Part shown: positions 48,810-58,752 of the stretch, in pieces
Numbering within the stretch: the first letter of the stretch is position 1
Layout of the letters: every line of letters begins with the position of its first letter
Source: Yersinia pekkanenii
GTDB lineage: Bacteria; Pseudomonadota; Gammaproteobacteria; Enterobacterales; Enterobacteriaceae
NCBI RefSeq assembly: GCF_001152565.1
Contig: NZ_CQAZ01000022.1
Span: 26,436-90,435 of the forward strand
DNA length: 64,000 bases
Reading direction: 5' to 3'
The notes under the pieces: model-generated
Seen by the model: only the letters and a program-made list of their open reading frames with translations
Told to the model about the DNA's origin: nothing
The model's database searches: none
Made by a program: the position numbers and the translations under genes

Positions 48810-49823
48810 TTAATTTGAGAACAGCGGAGGGATTTCTATCACTTGTTTATCCGTTTTCCCGCAGTCAATGATCTTAAATACGGCATCTAACATGGCAGGT
48901 ACGTCTTGTTTGACCATTTCAATCTCGTGACCTAATAGCGCCACAAAGGGATCCCAATCGAAACATCCCATCGCGAGTTGTTTTTCGCCGGTATAATCTG
49001 ACGTCGATATCCATCTCATGACACCTTCAAGTGAAATCGTTGAATTGACAAACAGTCCTGCAATATTATTGTGGTGCTGTGCGCTATATTTTATTAACGC
49101 ATTTTCTGATTTTTCAGGAGCATAGCCACAGGCAAGAATATTCGATTCAATAATATCAATACCAAACTCTTTATGTGCATCAGTAAAGCCCCGTAAGCGC
49201 TCTCTCGTATTATGATCCGTCTGGCGACCACCAATAAAAATAAGCGGTTTAACCCTACCCTGTCGTTTCTCGCAATTATTAAGAATACGCCGCGTCAATT
49301 CTTTGGCTCCGGCATAATTATCTGAAATAACCGAAGGTGCAAGCTTGCCGGGTAAATCAAGGTTAAGGGTGGGTACGCCCGCCTGAGAACACATATTGGT
49401 GATTTTGTCCGGATCAGTCGCGCCAGTAGAAATCATCCAATCGATCTGATAGGACAACATCGCGCTGGCGGCTTCAATTTCCAATGCCGGATCGCGTCTG
49501 GTGCAGGTAATTATCGGGAAAAGCCCACGTTTTCGCGCCATCCTCTCGAAATGCTCAACAATGGAACCGAAGTAGCGATTATCGTACTTAGGCACAATCA
49601 TCCCGATAATTTTTGATTTTTCACTCCGTAGCAGGCTGGCTTGCTTATTGAGCGCAAATCCCTGCTCTTCTGCTATTTTCGAAATCTTTTCAGCCAATTT
49701 GGCGCTGATACGACGTTTCTTCCAGCTTCCGTTAAGTACGGAGCTTACCGCGCTTGCTGATGCCCCAGTGAGTTCAGCCAGATCGTAGATGGTCGTTTTC
49801 TTGATTTTTCTGATATGAATCAC
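48810..49823 (-). CDS. LacI-family repressor of the ribitol cassette
   Basis: 337 residues: N-terminal HTH TIYDLAELTGASASAVSSVLNG with hinge helix, then a periplasmic-binding-protein-like effector domain (KIIGMIVPKYDNRYFG, IDWMISTGATDP, FIGGRQTDHNTRERLRGF, GLFVNSTISLEG). It is divergent from the transporter and enzyme genes that follow and has a palindromic operator upstream (49881-49898). Ribitol or D-ribulose is the likely inducer, from the neighbours. I start at GTG 49823 after GGGATGG; the frame extends upstream to a TTG without similarity. Confidence 0.92.
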   Translation of the reverse strand: MIHIRKIKKTTIYDLAELTGASASAVSSVLNGSWKKRRISAKLAEKISKIAEEQGFALNKQASLLRSEKSKIIGMIVPKYDNRYFGSIVEHFERMARKRGLFPIITCTRRDPALEIEAASAMLSYQIDWMISTGATDPDKITNMCSQAGVPTLNLDLPGKLAPSVISDNYAGAKELTRRILNNCEKRQGRVKPLIFIGGRQTDHNTRERLRGFTDAHKEFGIDIIESNILACGYAPEKSENALIKYSAQHHNNIAGLFVNSTISLEGVMRWISTSDYTGEKQLAMGCFDWDPFVALLGHEIEMVKQDVPAMLDAVFKIIDCGKTDKQVIEIPPLFSN

Positions 49824-49880
49824 AAATCCATCCCTCTTTTTTTGCCTTAGCTTGACACCAAATTTCAGTAGTGGCAATGA

Positions 49881-49939
49881 TGCTCCATCGATTGAGCAAA
49901 TGTAAAATCGATGATAATAAAATGTTTAATTATATCGAT
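49881..49939. promoter_or_regulatory. Operator region of the ribitol cassette
   Basis: TGCTCCATCGATTGAGCA (49881-49898) is an 18-bp LacI-type palindrome with one mismatched pair and a central CG. Two further ATCGAT cores follow at 49907 and 49934. They lie between the divergent repressor and transporter genes, so they fit control of both. Confidence 0.75.
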
Positions 49940-50115
49940 AGAGGTTAAGGAAAAAGTCAGCCGGGAGGAGCGTATGTAAGTAAACACGCCCCCTGATGTC
50001 CCGCAATCCCTTTCTCCTGCCAGCATTAAAGGGGTCAATCATCAGGTCTGGTCTGTACTGATGAACCCTCAAAATAGAGCTGAAATGTTTTCCCGAACAA
50101 TTGAGGAGATAAGAA

Positions 50116-51162
50116 ATGAATTATCGCAACGTTTTAAAAGTATCGGCTGCTGTGATGGTTTGTGCTGTTGGCTCTGTTCAGGCCGCAGGATCCGCGACGG
50201 TCGCGTTCCTAATGCCTGACCAGGCATCGACCCGTTATGAACAACATGACTTCCCAGGGTTTAAGGCTGAAATGGCCAAACTCTGCGCTGATTGCAAAGT
50301 GATTTACCAGAATGCTAATGCCGATGCCGCCTTACAACAGCAGCAATTCAATTCGGTTATTGCGCAAGGAGCTAAAGTCATCGTTCTTGATCCGGTTGAT
50401 TCATCCGCCGCCGCCGGGCTGGTTGAAATTGCGCATTCTCAGAATGTGAAAGTCATTGCTTATGATCGACCTGTCCCGGATAAACCGGCTGATTTCTATG
50501 TGTCATTCGACAACGAAGGTATTGGCTATGCGATATCTAAATCGCTGGTCGATCAGCTTAAAACATCGGGTGTTCCTGAAGGTGCGGGCATTCTCCAAAT
50601 TAATGGATCGCCAACCGATGCAGCGGCTGGCCTTATTCGTGATGGTATTCATCGTGGGCTGAAAGGATCAGGCTACAAAACGCTGGCAGAGTTCGATACG
50701 CCTGAATGGGCACCGCCTAAAGCTCAAGAGTGGAGCGCTGGACAAATCACCCGTTTCGGCGATCAAATCAAAGGTGTTGTCGCGGCGAATGATGGTACCG
50801 GTGGTGGCGCGATAGCGGCATTTAAAGCAGCGGGTGTCCAGCCCATTCCACCGGTGACAGGTAACGATGCCACTATCGCGGCATTGCAACTGATCATCGC
50901 AGGGGATCAGTACAACACCATTTCTAAGCCATCAGAAGTTGTTGCTGCTGCTGCTGCCAAGGTTGCTGTTGAGTTGATTCAAGGGAAAACACCGAAGGCG
51001 ACCAGCACGCTTTATCATACTCCGTCGCAACTGTTTGTCCCTGCAGTCATTACCTCCAAAAATATCAAGGCTGAAATCTTCGACAAAAAAATACAGACGC
51101 CTGAGCAGGTTTGTACCGGTGAATATGTACAAGACTGTAAAAAACTCGGTATCACACAGTAA
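50116..51162 (+). CDS. Periplasmic sugar-alcohol binding protein of an ABC transporter
   Basis: 348-residue precursor; signal peptide ends SVQAA. The mature protein is a class B (RbsB/XylF type) periplasmic binding protein: VAFLMPDQASTRYEQHDFPGF, GAKVIVLDPVDSSAAAGLVE and KVIAYDRPVPDKPADFY. It has two cysteine pairs (CADC, CTGEYVQDC). The ligand is inferred as ribitol from the downstream dehydrogenase and kinase. AGGAGATAAGAA precedes the ATG. It is followed by the ATPase after 64 bases. Confidence 0.92.
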   Translation: MNYRNVLKVSAAVMVCAVGSVQAAGSATVAFLMPDQASTRYEQHDFPGFKAEMAKLCADCKVIYQNANADAALQQQQFNSVIAQGAKVIVLDPVDSSAAAGLVEIAHSQNVKVIAYDRPVPDKPADFYVSFDNEGIGYAISKSLVDQLKTSGVPEGAGILQINGSPTDAAAGLIRDGIHRGLKGSGYKTLAEFDTPEWAPPKAQEWSAGQITRFGDQIKGVVAANDGTGGGAIAAFKAAGVQPIPPVTGNDATIAALQLIIAGDQYNTISKPSEVVAAAAAKVAVELIQGKTPKATSTLYHTPSQLFVPAVITSKNIKAEIFDKKIQTPEQVCTGEYVQDCKKLGITQ

Positions 51163-51226
51163 TTCATACCCAATACGCCTGTCACCAGGCGTATTGGTCT
51201 ATTTCCTCAAAATTAAGGTCTCATTC

Positions 51227-52048
51227 ATGTTGAACGAGAAGGTCAATATTCCTGACAACGTGCAGCCCATACTTAAATTGAGCAAAGTCTCGAAAAATTT
51301 TGGTGCCGTTTCCGCACTGACCGATATCGATTTGGAGATCTATGCTGGCGAAGTTGTCGCACTGGTTGGCGACAACGGTGCCGGGAAATCGACGCTGGTC
51401 AAAATTCTGGCGGGAGTCCATCAGCCGTCTTCCGGAACGGTGGAGTTTGAGGGTAAAAAAGTTACGTTCAGTCGCCCCGGTGAGGCGCTTAAGCATGGCA
51501 TCGCCACTGTATTCCAGGATTTGGCGCTTTGCGAAAATCTGGATGTTGTTGCCAATCTTTTTTTAGGTCATGAACTGTCTGCATGGCGGCTCGATGAAGT
51601 CGCCATGGAAGTCAGGGCCTGGACACTTTTGCAAGAATTAGCCGCTCGCATTCCCTCAGTGCGTGAACCGGTTGCCTCGTTATCCGGTGGGCAACGCCAG
51701 ACGGTTGCGATTGCAAGGTCGCTACTGCTCAATCCAAAAATTGTCATGCTCGACGAACCGACCGCCGCACTGGGGGTTGCCCAAACAGCGGAGGTACTTA
51801 ACCTGATTGAGCGCGTCCGTGCTCGTGGGCTGGGCGTGATTATTATCAGTCATAACATGGAAGATGTGCGGGCGGTAGCCGATCGTATCGTTGTGCTGCG
51901 CCTAGGTCGTAATAAAGGTATTTTCACCCCTGACGCATCCAATCAGGATTTAGTGGCAGCTATCACCGGTGCCACCGAGAACGCCGTATCACGCCGGGTC
52001 GAAAGAAAAACGCATGAAAATCAGCCTGGAGGCATGTTGAATCCATGA
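51227..52048 (+). CDS. ATPase subunit of the ribitol-type ABC transporter
   Basis: 273 residues, a single ATP-binding domain: Walker A GDNGAGKST, Q loop VFQDLALCEN, signature LSGGQRQTVAIARS, Walker B IVMLDEPTAALG, switch His ISHNMEDV. Unlike RbsA/XylG, which have two fused ATPase halves, this is a single half, so it would work as a homodimer. Start ATG 51227 after AAGG; upstream codons in the same frame overlap the binding protein gene. It overlaps the permease by four bases. Confidence 0.92.
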   Translation: MLNEKVNIPDNVQPILKLSKVSKNFGAVSALTDIDLEIYAGEVVALVGDNGAGKSTLVKILAGVHQPSSGTVEFEGKKVTFSRPGEALKHGIATVFQDLALCENLDVVANLFLGHELSAWRLDEVAMEVRAWTLLQELAARIPSVREPVASLSGGQRQTVAIARSLLLNPKIVMLDEPTAALGVAQTAEVLNLIERVRARGLGVIIISHNMEDVRAVADRIVVLRLGRNKGIFTPDASNQDLVAAITGATENAVSRRVERKTHENQPGGMLNP

Positions 52049-53304
52049 ATAACACCACGAAGAAAAACTTGCAGCAAACTCCTGCGCTCGATCGCAGTGA
52101 TGAACGAGTGCTGCACAATGACAGCCTATTCGGCGTGTTTCATGTTTTTATCAATCGAATAAAAACCGGTGACCTGGGGATGATACCGGTGGTATTAGGT
52201 CTGATCCTGATTTCACTGGTATTTAGCGTCCTCAACCCGGTCTATTTTGCCCCCAATAACCTGGTGAATATGCTGTTTGACTGCGCAACCGTCGGTTTTA
52301 TCTCCCTGGGTATCGTTTGTGTGCTAATGCTAGGCGAAATTGATCTCTCGGTCGGTTCACTCAGCGGGCTTTCATCGGCAATTATCGGCGTGCTATGGGT
52401 CAAACTCGGTTGGCCAGTGGAAGCGGCCATTGTCGTAGCACTTCTGATGGGCGCGGTCGTGGGCATTGTTTATGCCGAGCTTTATAACCGTATCGGGATG
52501 CCCAGCTTCGTCGCCACACTTGCCGGGTTACTGGCCTTGCTGGGCATGCAACTCTACATCCTGGGCCCGTCGGGGAGTATTAACCTGCCTTATGCTTCGC
52601 CCTTGGTGCGCTTTGGCCAGGTGATGGTGATGCCCGGCTGGTTCTCGCACATTATGGCGTTGATCCCCGGCATATTAATGTTGGTTCAGGGACTGCGAAC
52701 ACAAACTCGCCGTACACAGGTTAACCTGTCGTCCGAGCCGATGAGTTCGCTGTTGATACGTGTCATTATTTTGACGGTTATTTTTGAAGTTGCTGTTTTC
52801 TATCTTAATCTTGGGCGCGGCGTGCCATGGATCTTTGGCTTATTTGTGGTGTTTGTGATGCTGCTTAACTACGCGCTGAAACGCACCAAATGGGGCCGTT
52901 CGATGTTCGCTGTAGGGGGTAATCGAGAGGCGGCGCGGCGCTCGGGTATCAATGTGCGAGCCATCTATATTAGCGCCTTTATGCTTTGTTCCACTCTGGC
53001 GACCATCGGTGGGATCCTCGCCGCCTCACGCTTGGCTTCTGCCAGCCAACAGGCCGGCACCGGTGATGTCAATCTTAATGCCATTGCTGCGGCGGTTATT
53101 GGCGGTACCAGTCTGTTTGGTGGCCGTGGAAGTGCCTACTCGGCGCTGTTGGGTATTATTGTGATCCAGTCGATTTCAAACGGTTTAACGCTGCTCAATC
53201 TGCCATCGTCACTGCGTTACATGATAACTGGCGGCGTACTGGCGGTGGCCGTCATTGTTGATTCTCTGGCTCGTCGCTCTCGTTTATCACACGGTCGTTC
53301 CTGA
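52045..53304 (+). CDS. Permease of the ribitol-type ABC transporter
   Basis: 419 residues of the RbsC/XylH family with about ten membrane segments. [20 protein letters not shown] and [17 protein letters not shown] are the family signatures; [23 protein letters not shown] is the conserved cytosolic EAA-like loop. It overlaps the ATPase gene by four bases (ATGA type), so the two are coupled. Confidence 0.93.
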   Translation: MNNTTKKNLQQTPALDRSDERVLHNDSLFGVFHVFINRIKTGDLGMIPVVLGLILISLVFSVLNPVYFAPNNLVNMLFDCATVGFISLGIVCVLMLGEIDLSVGSLSGLSSAIIGVLWVKLGWPVEAAIVVALLMGAVVGIVYAELYNRIGMPSFVATLAGLLALLGMQLYILGPSGSINLPYASPLVRFGQVMVMPGWFSHIMALIPGILMLVQGLRTQTRRTQVNLSSEPMSSLLIRVIILTVIFEVAVFYLNLGRGVPWIFGLFVVFVMLLNYALKRTKWGRSMFAVGGNREAARRSGINVRAIYISAFMLCSTLATIGGILAASRLASASQQAGTGDVNLNAIAAAVIGGTSLFGGRGSAYSALLGIIVIQSISNGLTLLNLPSSLRYMITGGVLAVAVIVDSLARRSRLSHGRS

Positions 53305-53333
53305 CCCCTCTCATTCAAACTGGAGAAACACCC

Positions 53334-54062
53334 ATGCATAATTCACTTGAAAATAAAGTTGTCGCCATTACTGGTGCTGCATCAGGCATCGGTCTTGAAT
53401 GCGCCCGCGCTTTTCTGGCCGCCGGCGCGAAAGTGGTTCTGATTGACCGTGCCGGTGATCGGCTAGAGCAGTTGGCAAAAGAACTGGGTGAGCATGCTTA
53501 TCCATTAGTTATCGACCTGCTGAAACCGCAGGAAGTTTCCGGCATGCTCAGTGGGATTTTGGCCGTCGCAGGAGGATTGGATATATTTTATGCCAATGCT
53601 GGATCTTATGTTGGTGGCCCCATCGAGGAAGGTAACCCAGATGACTGGGACCGCATGCTTAATCTGAACATCAATGCGGCATTTCGATCAGTTCATGCTG
53701 TTTTGCCTCACCTTATCGCGCAAAAATCAGGCGATATTCTCTTCACCAGTTCCGTTGCCGGGGTGGTACCGGTTATCTGGGAACCCATTTATACTGCGTC
53801 CAAATTTGCGGTGCAGGCATTTGTTCACACCACGCGCCGTCAGCTTTCCAAGCATGGTATTCGCGTCGGTGCAGTGTTGCCGGGGCCGGTCGTTACCGCT
53901 CTGATTGATGACTGGCCAAAAGCCAAACTGGAAGAGGCCTTGGCGAATGGCAGCCTGATGCAACCCATCGAGGTCGCTGAAGCAGTTATGTTTATGGTCA
54001 CTCGCCCAAGGCACGTTACCGTACGCGACCTGGTCATTGTGCCTAACAGCGTTGATCTCTAA
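53334..54062 (+). CDS. rbtD: Ribitol 2-dehydrogenase
   Basis: NAD-dependent short-chain dehydrogenase oxidising ribitol to D-ribulose. 242 residues; closely resembles Klebsiella RbtD: nucleotide motif [26 protein letters not shown] segment, catalytic Ser/Tyr/Lys in [39 protein letters not shown] and the end [20 protein letters not shown] precedes the ATG. Between the ABC permease and the kinase. Confidence 0.92.
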   Translation: MHNSLENKVVAITGAASGIGLECARAFLAAGAKVVLIDRAGDRLEQLAKELGEHAYPLVIDLLKPQEVSGMLSGILAVAGGLDIFYANAGSYVGGPIEEGNPDDWDRMLNLNINAAFRSVHAVLPHLIAQKSGDILFTSSVAGVVPVIWEPIYTASKFAVQAFVHTTRRQLSKHGIRVGAVLPGPVVTALIDDWPKAKLEEALANGSLMQPIEVAEAVMFMVTRPRHVTVRDLVIVPNSVDL

Positions 54063-54112
54063 GCGTATCAGGGATAGAAACGTCCCTTCACCCGCTTTTT
54101 AATGGAGAAATT

Positions 54113-55744
54113 ATGAACGGAGCGCCACAAAATAAAAATCCTGCGGATGACCGGGTAATTATTGGGGTAGATGTCGGTACCGGAAGTGCTCGTGCCGGTG
54201 TTTTTGACCAATCTGGCACCCTGTTAGCGGCAGCGAAAAGGGACATCACGCTTTTTCGTGGCACCGGTCACGCTGTCGAGCAATCAAGCCGCGAGATTTG
54301 GCATGCTGTGTGTTCAGCCGTCAGAGAAGCGGTCGATAGATCCGGCATCGCTGCTGAACGCGTGGCGGGCATTGGTTTTGATGCGACCTGTTCCCTGGTG
54401 GTTATCGATGCAAATGGTGATCCTCTGGCCGTGGGTGAAACCGACGATCCTGAGCGAAATATCATGGTCTGGATGGACCATCGTGCTACAGAACAGGCCG
54501 AACGTATTAATGCACTGAATCATCCGGTGCTTAAGTATGTAGGAGGTAAGATTTCCCCCGAAATGGAGACACCGAAAATACTTTGGCTCAAGGAAAACCG
54601 TCGAGAAATTTACGATAAAGCCTGGCAGTTCTTTGATCTGGCAGATTTTCTTACCTGGCGTTGTACCGGTGATCTGGCGCGTTCTACCTGTACTGTAACC
54701 TGCAAATGGACTTATCTTGCCCATGAGAAACGTTGGGACGACGACTATTTTCGTCAAATTGGATTAAGCGAAATTGTAGACGAACAATTCATACGTATTG
54801 GTCAGCGCATCGTCGAGCCGGGAACCTGTTGTGGTGAGGGACTGACTCAGCAAGCCGCGAGTCAGTTAGGCTTACCCGTTGGCACGCCGGTGGCGGCAGG
54901 CATGATTGATGCTCACGCTGGGGGCATCGGTACTGCCGGGATCAAAGGAAACGCCACCAATAATCTTGCTTACGTATTTGGTACCTCTTCGTGCACCATG
55001 ACAACCACAGAACAACCGGTTTTCATCCCTGGGGTGTGGGGGCCTTATTTTTCGGCCATGGTACCGGGCATGTGGCTTAATGAAGGCGGGCAGAGCGCGG
55101 CGGGTGCGGCGATAGACCAGCTTTTATTGTTTCATCCAGCGGCCCGTGAAGCAGAAATTCTTGCTGAGCAGCATTCGTTGCCCCTGCCCGTGCTATTGGC
55201 GAATTTGGTACTTGAGAAAATCACCAAGGCTTCAGAGGCAGTCGAACTCACGCACGGGCTCCATGTTGTGCCCGAGTTTCTGGGCAATCGTGCGCCTTTT
55301 GCCGATCCCCATGCTCGGGCGGTGATTGCCGGTCTGGGCATGGAGAACAATATTGATAGTCTTCTGTCACTTTATATTGCCGGGATATGCAGTATTGGCT
55401 ACGGATTGCGACAGATAATTGATGCGCAGGCGCAGGCGGGGGCTGTCATTGAAAATATTGTTGTCAGTGGCGGCGCTGGGCAGCATCCATTAATTCGTCA
55501 ACTGCTGGCCGACACTACCGGACGCCCGGTCATTTCAACCAAAGCACCGGAACCCGTGCTGCTAGGTTCGGCGATCCTCGCCGCCTACGCTGGCAAACTT
55601 ATTTCATCGGTCGCCGAGGGTATGGCGCGTTATTCTGCTATCGAAAACGAATACTGGCCAGAGATGAAATATAGCGATCGGCATTTACGCCGCTATGCCA
55701 CGTTCAAACGCCTTCAGGAGAATGCCAGACATCTGGATGGTTAA
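54113..55744 (+). CDS. rbtK: D-ribulokinase (FGGY family)
   Basis: Phosphorylates D-ribulose to D-ribulose 5-phosphate, entering the pentose phosphate pathway. 543 residues of the FGGY family: N-terminal IIGVDVGTGSARAGVFD phosphate loop, WMDHRATEQAERI substrate segment, GMIDAHAGGIGTAG and the second signature NIVVSGGAGQHPLIRQLLAD. GGAGAAATT precedes the ATG. Last gene of the cassette, followed by a terminator. The specific substrate is inferred from RbtD upstream. Confidence 0.9.
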   Translation: MNGAPQNKNPADDRVIIGVDVGTGSARAGVFDQSGTLLAAAKRDITLFRGTGHAVEQSSREIWHAVCSAVREAVDRSGIAAERVAGIGFDATCSLVVIDANGDPLAVGETDDPERNIMVWMDHRATEQAERINALNHPVLKYVGGKISPEMETPKILWLKENRREIYDKAWQFFDLADFLTWRCTGDLARSTCTVTCKWTYLAHEKRWDDDYFRQIGLSEIVDEQFIRIGQRIVEPGTCCGEGLTQQAASQLGLPVGTPVAAGMIDAHAGGIGTAGIKGNATNNLAYVFGTSSCTMTTTEQPVFIPGVWGPYFSAMVPGMWLNEGGQSAAGAAIDQLLLFHPAAREAEILAEQHSLPLPVLLANLVLEKITKASEAVELTHGLHVVPEFLGNRAPFADPHARAVIAGLGMENNIDSLLSLYIAGICSIGYGLRQIIDAQAQAGAVIENIVVSGGAGQHPLIRQLLADTTGRPVISTKAPEPVLLGSAILAAYAGKLISSVAEGMARYSAIENEYWPEMKYSDRHLRRYATFKRLQENARHLDG

Positions 55745-55788
55745 TATTGTTATATTGAAGGGTAATCAGTGTCGTTCCAAACTTTCTC

Positions 55789-55812
55789 ATCCCTGCCCTG
55801 CAGGGATTTTTA
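55789..55812 (+). terminator. Terminator of the ribitol cassette
   Basis: Perfect eight-bp stem ATCCCTGC / GCAGGGAT with a CCT loop and a T tail, 45 bases after the kinase stop. Confidence 0.9.
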
Positions 55813-56320
55813 CCTTTCATACTGATTTAATCAGAGTGAAATCAAAGACGGCCGTAACAAATAGTTATTGCCGCATTCATAATTAATAGACAATTACGAC
55901 GAAAAAACCTTATTGCCATCATATCCTGTAACTTTTAAGCAAAATTTAGGTATATTCCTCCCAAATCAGTGACAAAAATCATTACATCAGCACACTCCTT
56001 TACTACCCTCACCGATAAAATATCATCCAATGCTGATCGGCTTGGAGTAACTTGTTGTTTTAAAACAATTTAATTACAATAAGAATGAACTTTAATTATT
56101 TATAAATAGTTAAAATTAAATAATAAATTTAGATAAACTAATCATTACATAAAAATAAAATGCGCTAAATAAGTGCAACAAGGTGAATAAAAAGCATCTT
56201 TATAGGGAATTGATAATTTAATTAATAAAAGTATAAAGTTTTATCTTTCGCGGCCGATTACCGTCAGTAATTATTGTACTCACCTGTTATCAGGGAACTC
56301 CCCCATTTACTGAGGTTATT
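55813..56320. other. AT-rich region between the ribitol cassette and aer
   Basis: About 510 bases, very AT-rich, no supported gene on either strand. It must hold the aer promoter; no sigma-28 consensus was recognised. Confidence 0.55.
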
Positions 56321-57880
56321 ATGAGAGTCAACCAGCCTGTCAGTCGGCAGGAGTATCCCATTGATCGCGATACCACCTTGCAATCCACCACCGACATTCG
56401 CGGAAATATTGCCTATGCCAATGCCGCTTTTGTGCGCGCCAGTGGTTTTGAATATCAGGACTTATTAGGTCAGCCTCACAATATGGTGCGCCACCCTGAT
56501 ATGCCTCCCGCCGCATTTGCTGATATGTGGCAAACCTTGAATGCCGGTCTTTCCTGGTCATCACTGGTGAAAAACCGCCGTAAGAATGGTGACTATTATT
56601 GGGTACGTGCCAATGCTACACCATTACGCCATGAGGGCCGTTTGACCGGCTATATATCAGTGCGAATTGCGCCAACACGGGAAGAGATTAAGCAAGCTGA
56701 AGCGCTGTATGCCGACTTTAACTCCGGCAAAGCAAAGCGCCGCCGCATTGCGCTATATCGCGGGTTAATTGTTCGTACCGGCTGGCTGTCATTATTATCA
56801 CTGTTCCAAACTCTGCCATTACGCTGGCGTTTGCGCGGAGCTTTATTGTCTGCCGCACTGCTCCCAACGGTGGCTGCCGGGGTGATGGACATTACCGGTT
56901 TGCCACTGTGGGTAATGGCGGGGGCGACGGTCGTCAGTAGTATCATCACCTCGTTTTGGCTAGAGCGCCAGGTTGCCCGCCCGCTTGCTGCCATTTTACA
57001 GCAAGCGCAGAATGTTTCTTCCGGACAGGCCGGTGATTATGTACAGCTAAACCGGGTTGATGAGATTGGCTATTTGATGCGTAGTGTCAATCAATTGGGT
57101 CTGAATCTTCGCTCCCTGACCGATGATGTCAGCGGCCAGGTTGATGGTATTAACACCGCCAGCAGTGAAATAGCGGCAGGGAATCGTGAGTTAAAAGTCC
57201 GGACCGAGCAAGCTACAGCCAACTTGCAGCATATCGTCAGCGCCACAGAACAATTGGTCGCCACGGTGCAAAACAGTGCCAATAGTGCCAATGAAACAAC
57301 ATCATTGGCGGCGATGAGTAGCCATGCTGCCGAACAAGGCAGCGAGCTGATGCACCAGGTTATTGAAACCATGGGTACAATTAATGATTCCAGCCATCGT
57401 ATTGTCGATATTATCAGTGTGATTGAGGGTATCGCCTTCCAGACCAACATTCTGGCACTTAATGCTGCGGTGGAGGCGGCACGGGCGGGTGAACAAGGTC
57501 GGGGATTCGCCGTCGTTGCCAGTGAGGTGCGCCATTTGGCACAACGATCTTCAACTGCAGCCAAAGAAATCAAACAGTTAATTGAAACCAGTGTGGAACG
57601 GGTGCGCGATGGCAGCACGTTAGTGCAAAATGCCGGTGCCACCATGGATAATATCGTCAAACAAGCGGGGCAGGTCTCAACCTTAATCAGTGAAATCAGT
57701 ACGTCAACCCATGAACAGACCCAGGCTCTTGGCCAAATCAACCAATCAATTGGTCAGTTGGACCAGATGACGCATCAGAATGCGGCCATGGTCGAACAGT
57801 ATGCTGGCGCGGCAGAGGAGCTAGCGCATCGCACCCTGCGCCTGACCGCTGCAGTCCGAATTTATCGGCCACTAAGCTGA
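56321..57880 (+). CDS. aer: Aer-type PAS chemoreceptor (energy/redox taxis)
   Basis: 519 residues colinear with E. coli Aer (506). N-terminal PAS domain (about residues 15-120: [46 protein letters not shown]), membrane anchor (about 165-210), HAMP, then the methyl-accepting signalling domain with the hairpin tip [20 protein letters not shown]. In E. coli the PAS binds FAD and senses electron transport. GAGGTTATT precedes the ATG. Monocistronic. Confidence 0.93.
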   Translation: MRVNQPVSRQEYPIDRDTTLQSTTDIRGNIAYANAAFVRASGFEYQDLLGQPHNMVRHPDMPPAAFADMWQTLNAGLSWSSLVKNRRKNGDYYWVRANATPLRHEGRLTGYISVRIAPTREEIKQAEALYADFNSGKAKRRRIALYRGLIVRTGWLSLLSLFQTLPLRWRLRGALLSAALLPTVAAGVMDITGLPLWVMAGATVVSSIITSFWLERQVARPLAAILQQAQNVSSGQAGDYVQLNRVDEIGYLMRSVNQLGLNLRSLTDDVSGQVDGINTASSEIAAGNRELKVRTEQATANLQHIVSATEQLVATVQNSANSANETTSLAAMSSHAAEQGSELMHQVIETMGTINDSSHRIVDIISVIEGIAFQTNILALNAAVEAARAGEQGRGFAVVASEVRHLAQRSSTAAKEIKQLIETSVERVRDGSTLVQNAGATMDNIVKQAGQVSTLISEISTSTHEQTQALGQINQSIGQLDQMTHQNAAMVEQYAGAAEELAHRTLRLTAAVRIYRPLS

Positions 57881-58031
57881 TAATGACATATGGCTAAAAT
57901 AACGCAGATTGCACATAATCACTGAATTATCTGTTATAGAAACAATGGCAGACAACTCATCTGTCATAGCAATAAACAGAAACCCCGCTATAGTGGGTAG
58001 GTGGTTATTCAATTATTAAATAAGGAGTTTT

Positions 58032-58292
58032 ATGTCATCACTTAATCAAACATCTGCCCGCGCTCACAAAGGTGAAACTGATGCAAACTTACCTGGTGAA
58101 GATCATTTGATCGCCCATGAAGCTTTGCTTGTCGCATTAATGGTTGAATGTGCTAATGAGTCGGATAACGATCAATTTCTGTTCAGCGTCAGAGAGACAC
58201 TGAACAGAGTCTTAAGCACATCGCATTATCTTGATGCCAGCAAGATAGCCAACGGTCTGATCGATGAGGCTGATGATAAGGCCAACCGTTAG
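58032..58292 (+). CDS. Small acidic protein of unknown function (86 aa)
   Basis: Not recognised. 86 residues, predicted helical and acidic (LIAHEALLVALMVECANESD, LIDEADDKANR end), no membrane segment or signal. Strong binding site TAAGGAGTTTT and its own terminator at 58300-58322, so it is a real gene. Located between aer and the small membrane protein. Confidence 0.8.
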   Translation: MSSLNQTSARAHKGETDANLPGEDHLIAHEALLVALMVECANESDNDQFLFSVRETLNRVLSTSHYLDASKIANGLIDEADDKANR

Positions 58293-58299
58293 TGTTTCA

Positions 58300-58322
58300 G
58301 CCCTCGCTATCGAGGGCTTTTT
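58300..58322 (+). terminator. Terminator of the 86-residue protein
   Basis: Perfect seven-bp stem GCCCTCG / CGAGGGC with a CTAT loop and five Ts. Confidence 0.92.
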
Positions 58323-58507
58323 ATGGGTAACCTCGGCACTCCCGGTCTGTTGATAATAATTTCGTTACCAATGGCGACAAAAAATCATTTTTGCTAACAT
58401 AAACCATGCGTTTTCATAGGTTACGTTATCGTTGATGCATCGCGTGCATTTACAACAATAGGTCAATCCGGCAAGGTTTATTGGCTCAAATAATACAAGG
58501 AGGATAA

Positions 58508-58645
58508 GTGCTGCTGGATAAAGTCCTGCTGGTTGCCATTATGGTTTTATTATCACTTTTTGCCTGGATGTTCTTCTCGCCGTATCATCTGTATTCCACC
58601 GTTTATGAGTTTCTTGAGTTATGTGGTTTTAACGAGGGATACTAG
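58508..58645 (+). CDS. Small membrane protein (45 aa)
   Basis: 45 residues: VLLVAIMVLLSLFAWMFFS membrane span followed by PYHLYSTVYEFLELCGF. It begins with GTG at 58508 after AAGGAGGATAA, a near-perfect ribosome binding site, and ends before a terminator at 58688-58731. Not recognised. Confidence 0.65.
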   Translation: MLLDKVLLVAIMVLLSLFAWMFFSPYHLYSTVYEFLELCGFNEGY

Positions 58646-58687
58646 AACTTATGCCTTGATTAGCCATAGCTAGTGCCTGAGTGAACA

Positions 58688-58731
58688 GATAAAAAAACAG
58701 GTGCCACATTGTGCACCTGCCTGTTTTATTT
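58688..58731. terminator. Terminator between the small membrane protein and waaL-like gene
   Basis: ACAGGTGCCAC pairs with GTGCACCTG...CTGTTTT (stem with small mismatch, ATT loop); A-rich on the left and T-rich on the right, so bidirectional. Confidence 0.75.
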
Positions 58732-58752
58732 TCAGCGCCACTTTATTGACGA

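Noticed and set aside
57091..57741. 216-codon minus-strand frame inside aer
   Set aside because: Complete overlap with the chemoreceptor signalling domain; composition (Ser/Thr/Leu/Cys rich) is the antisense shadow of that coding sequence.
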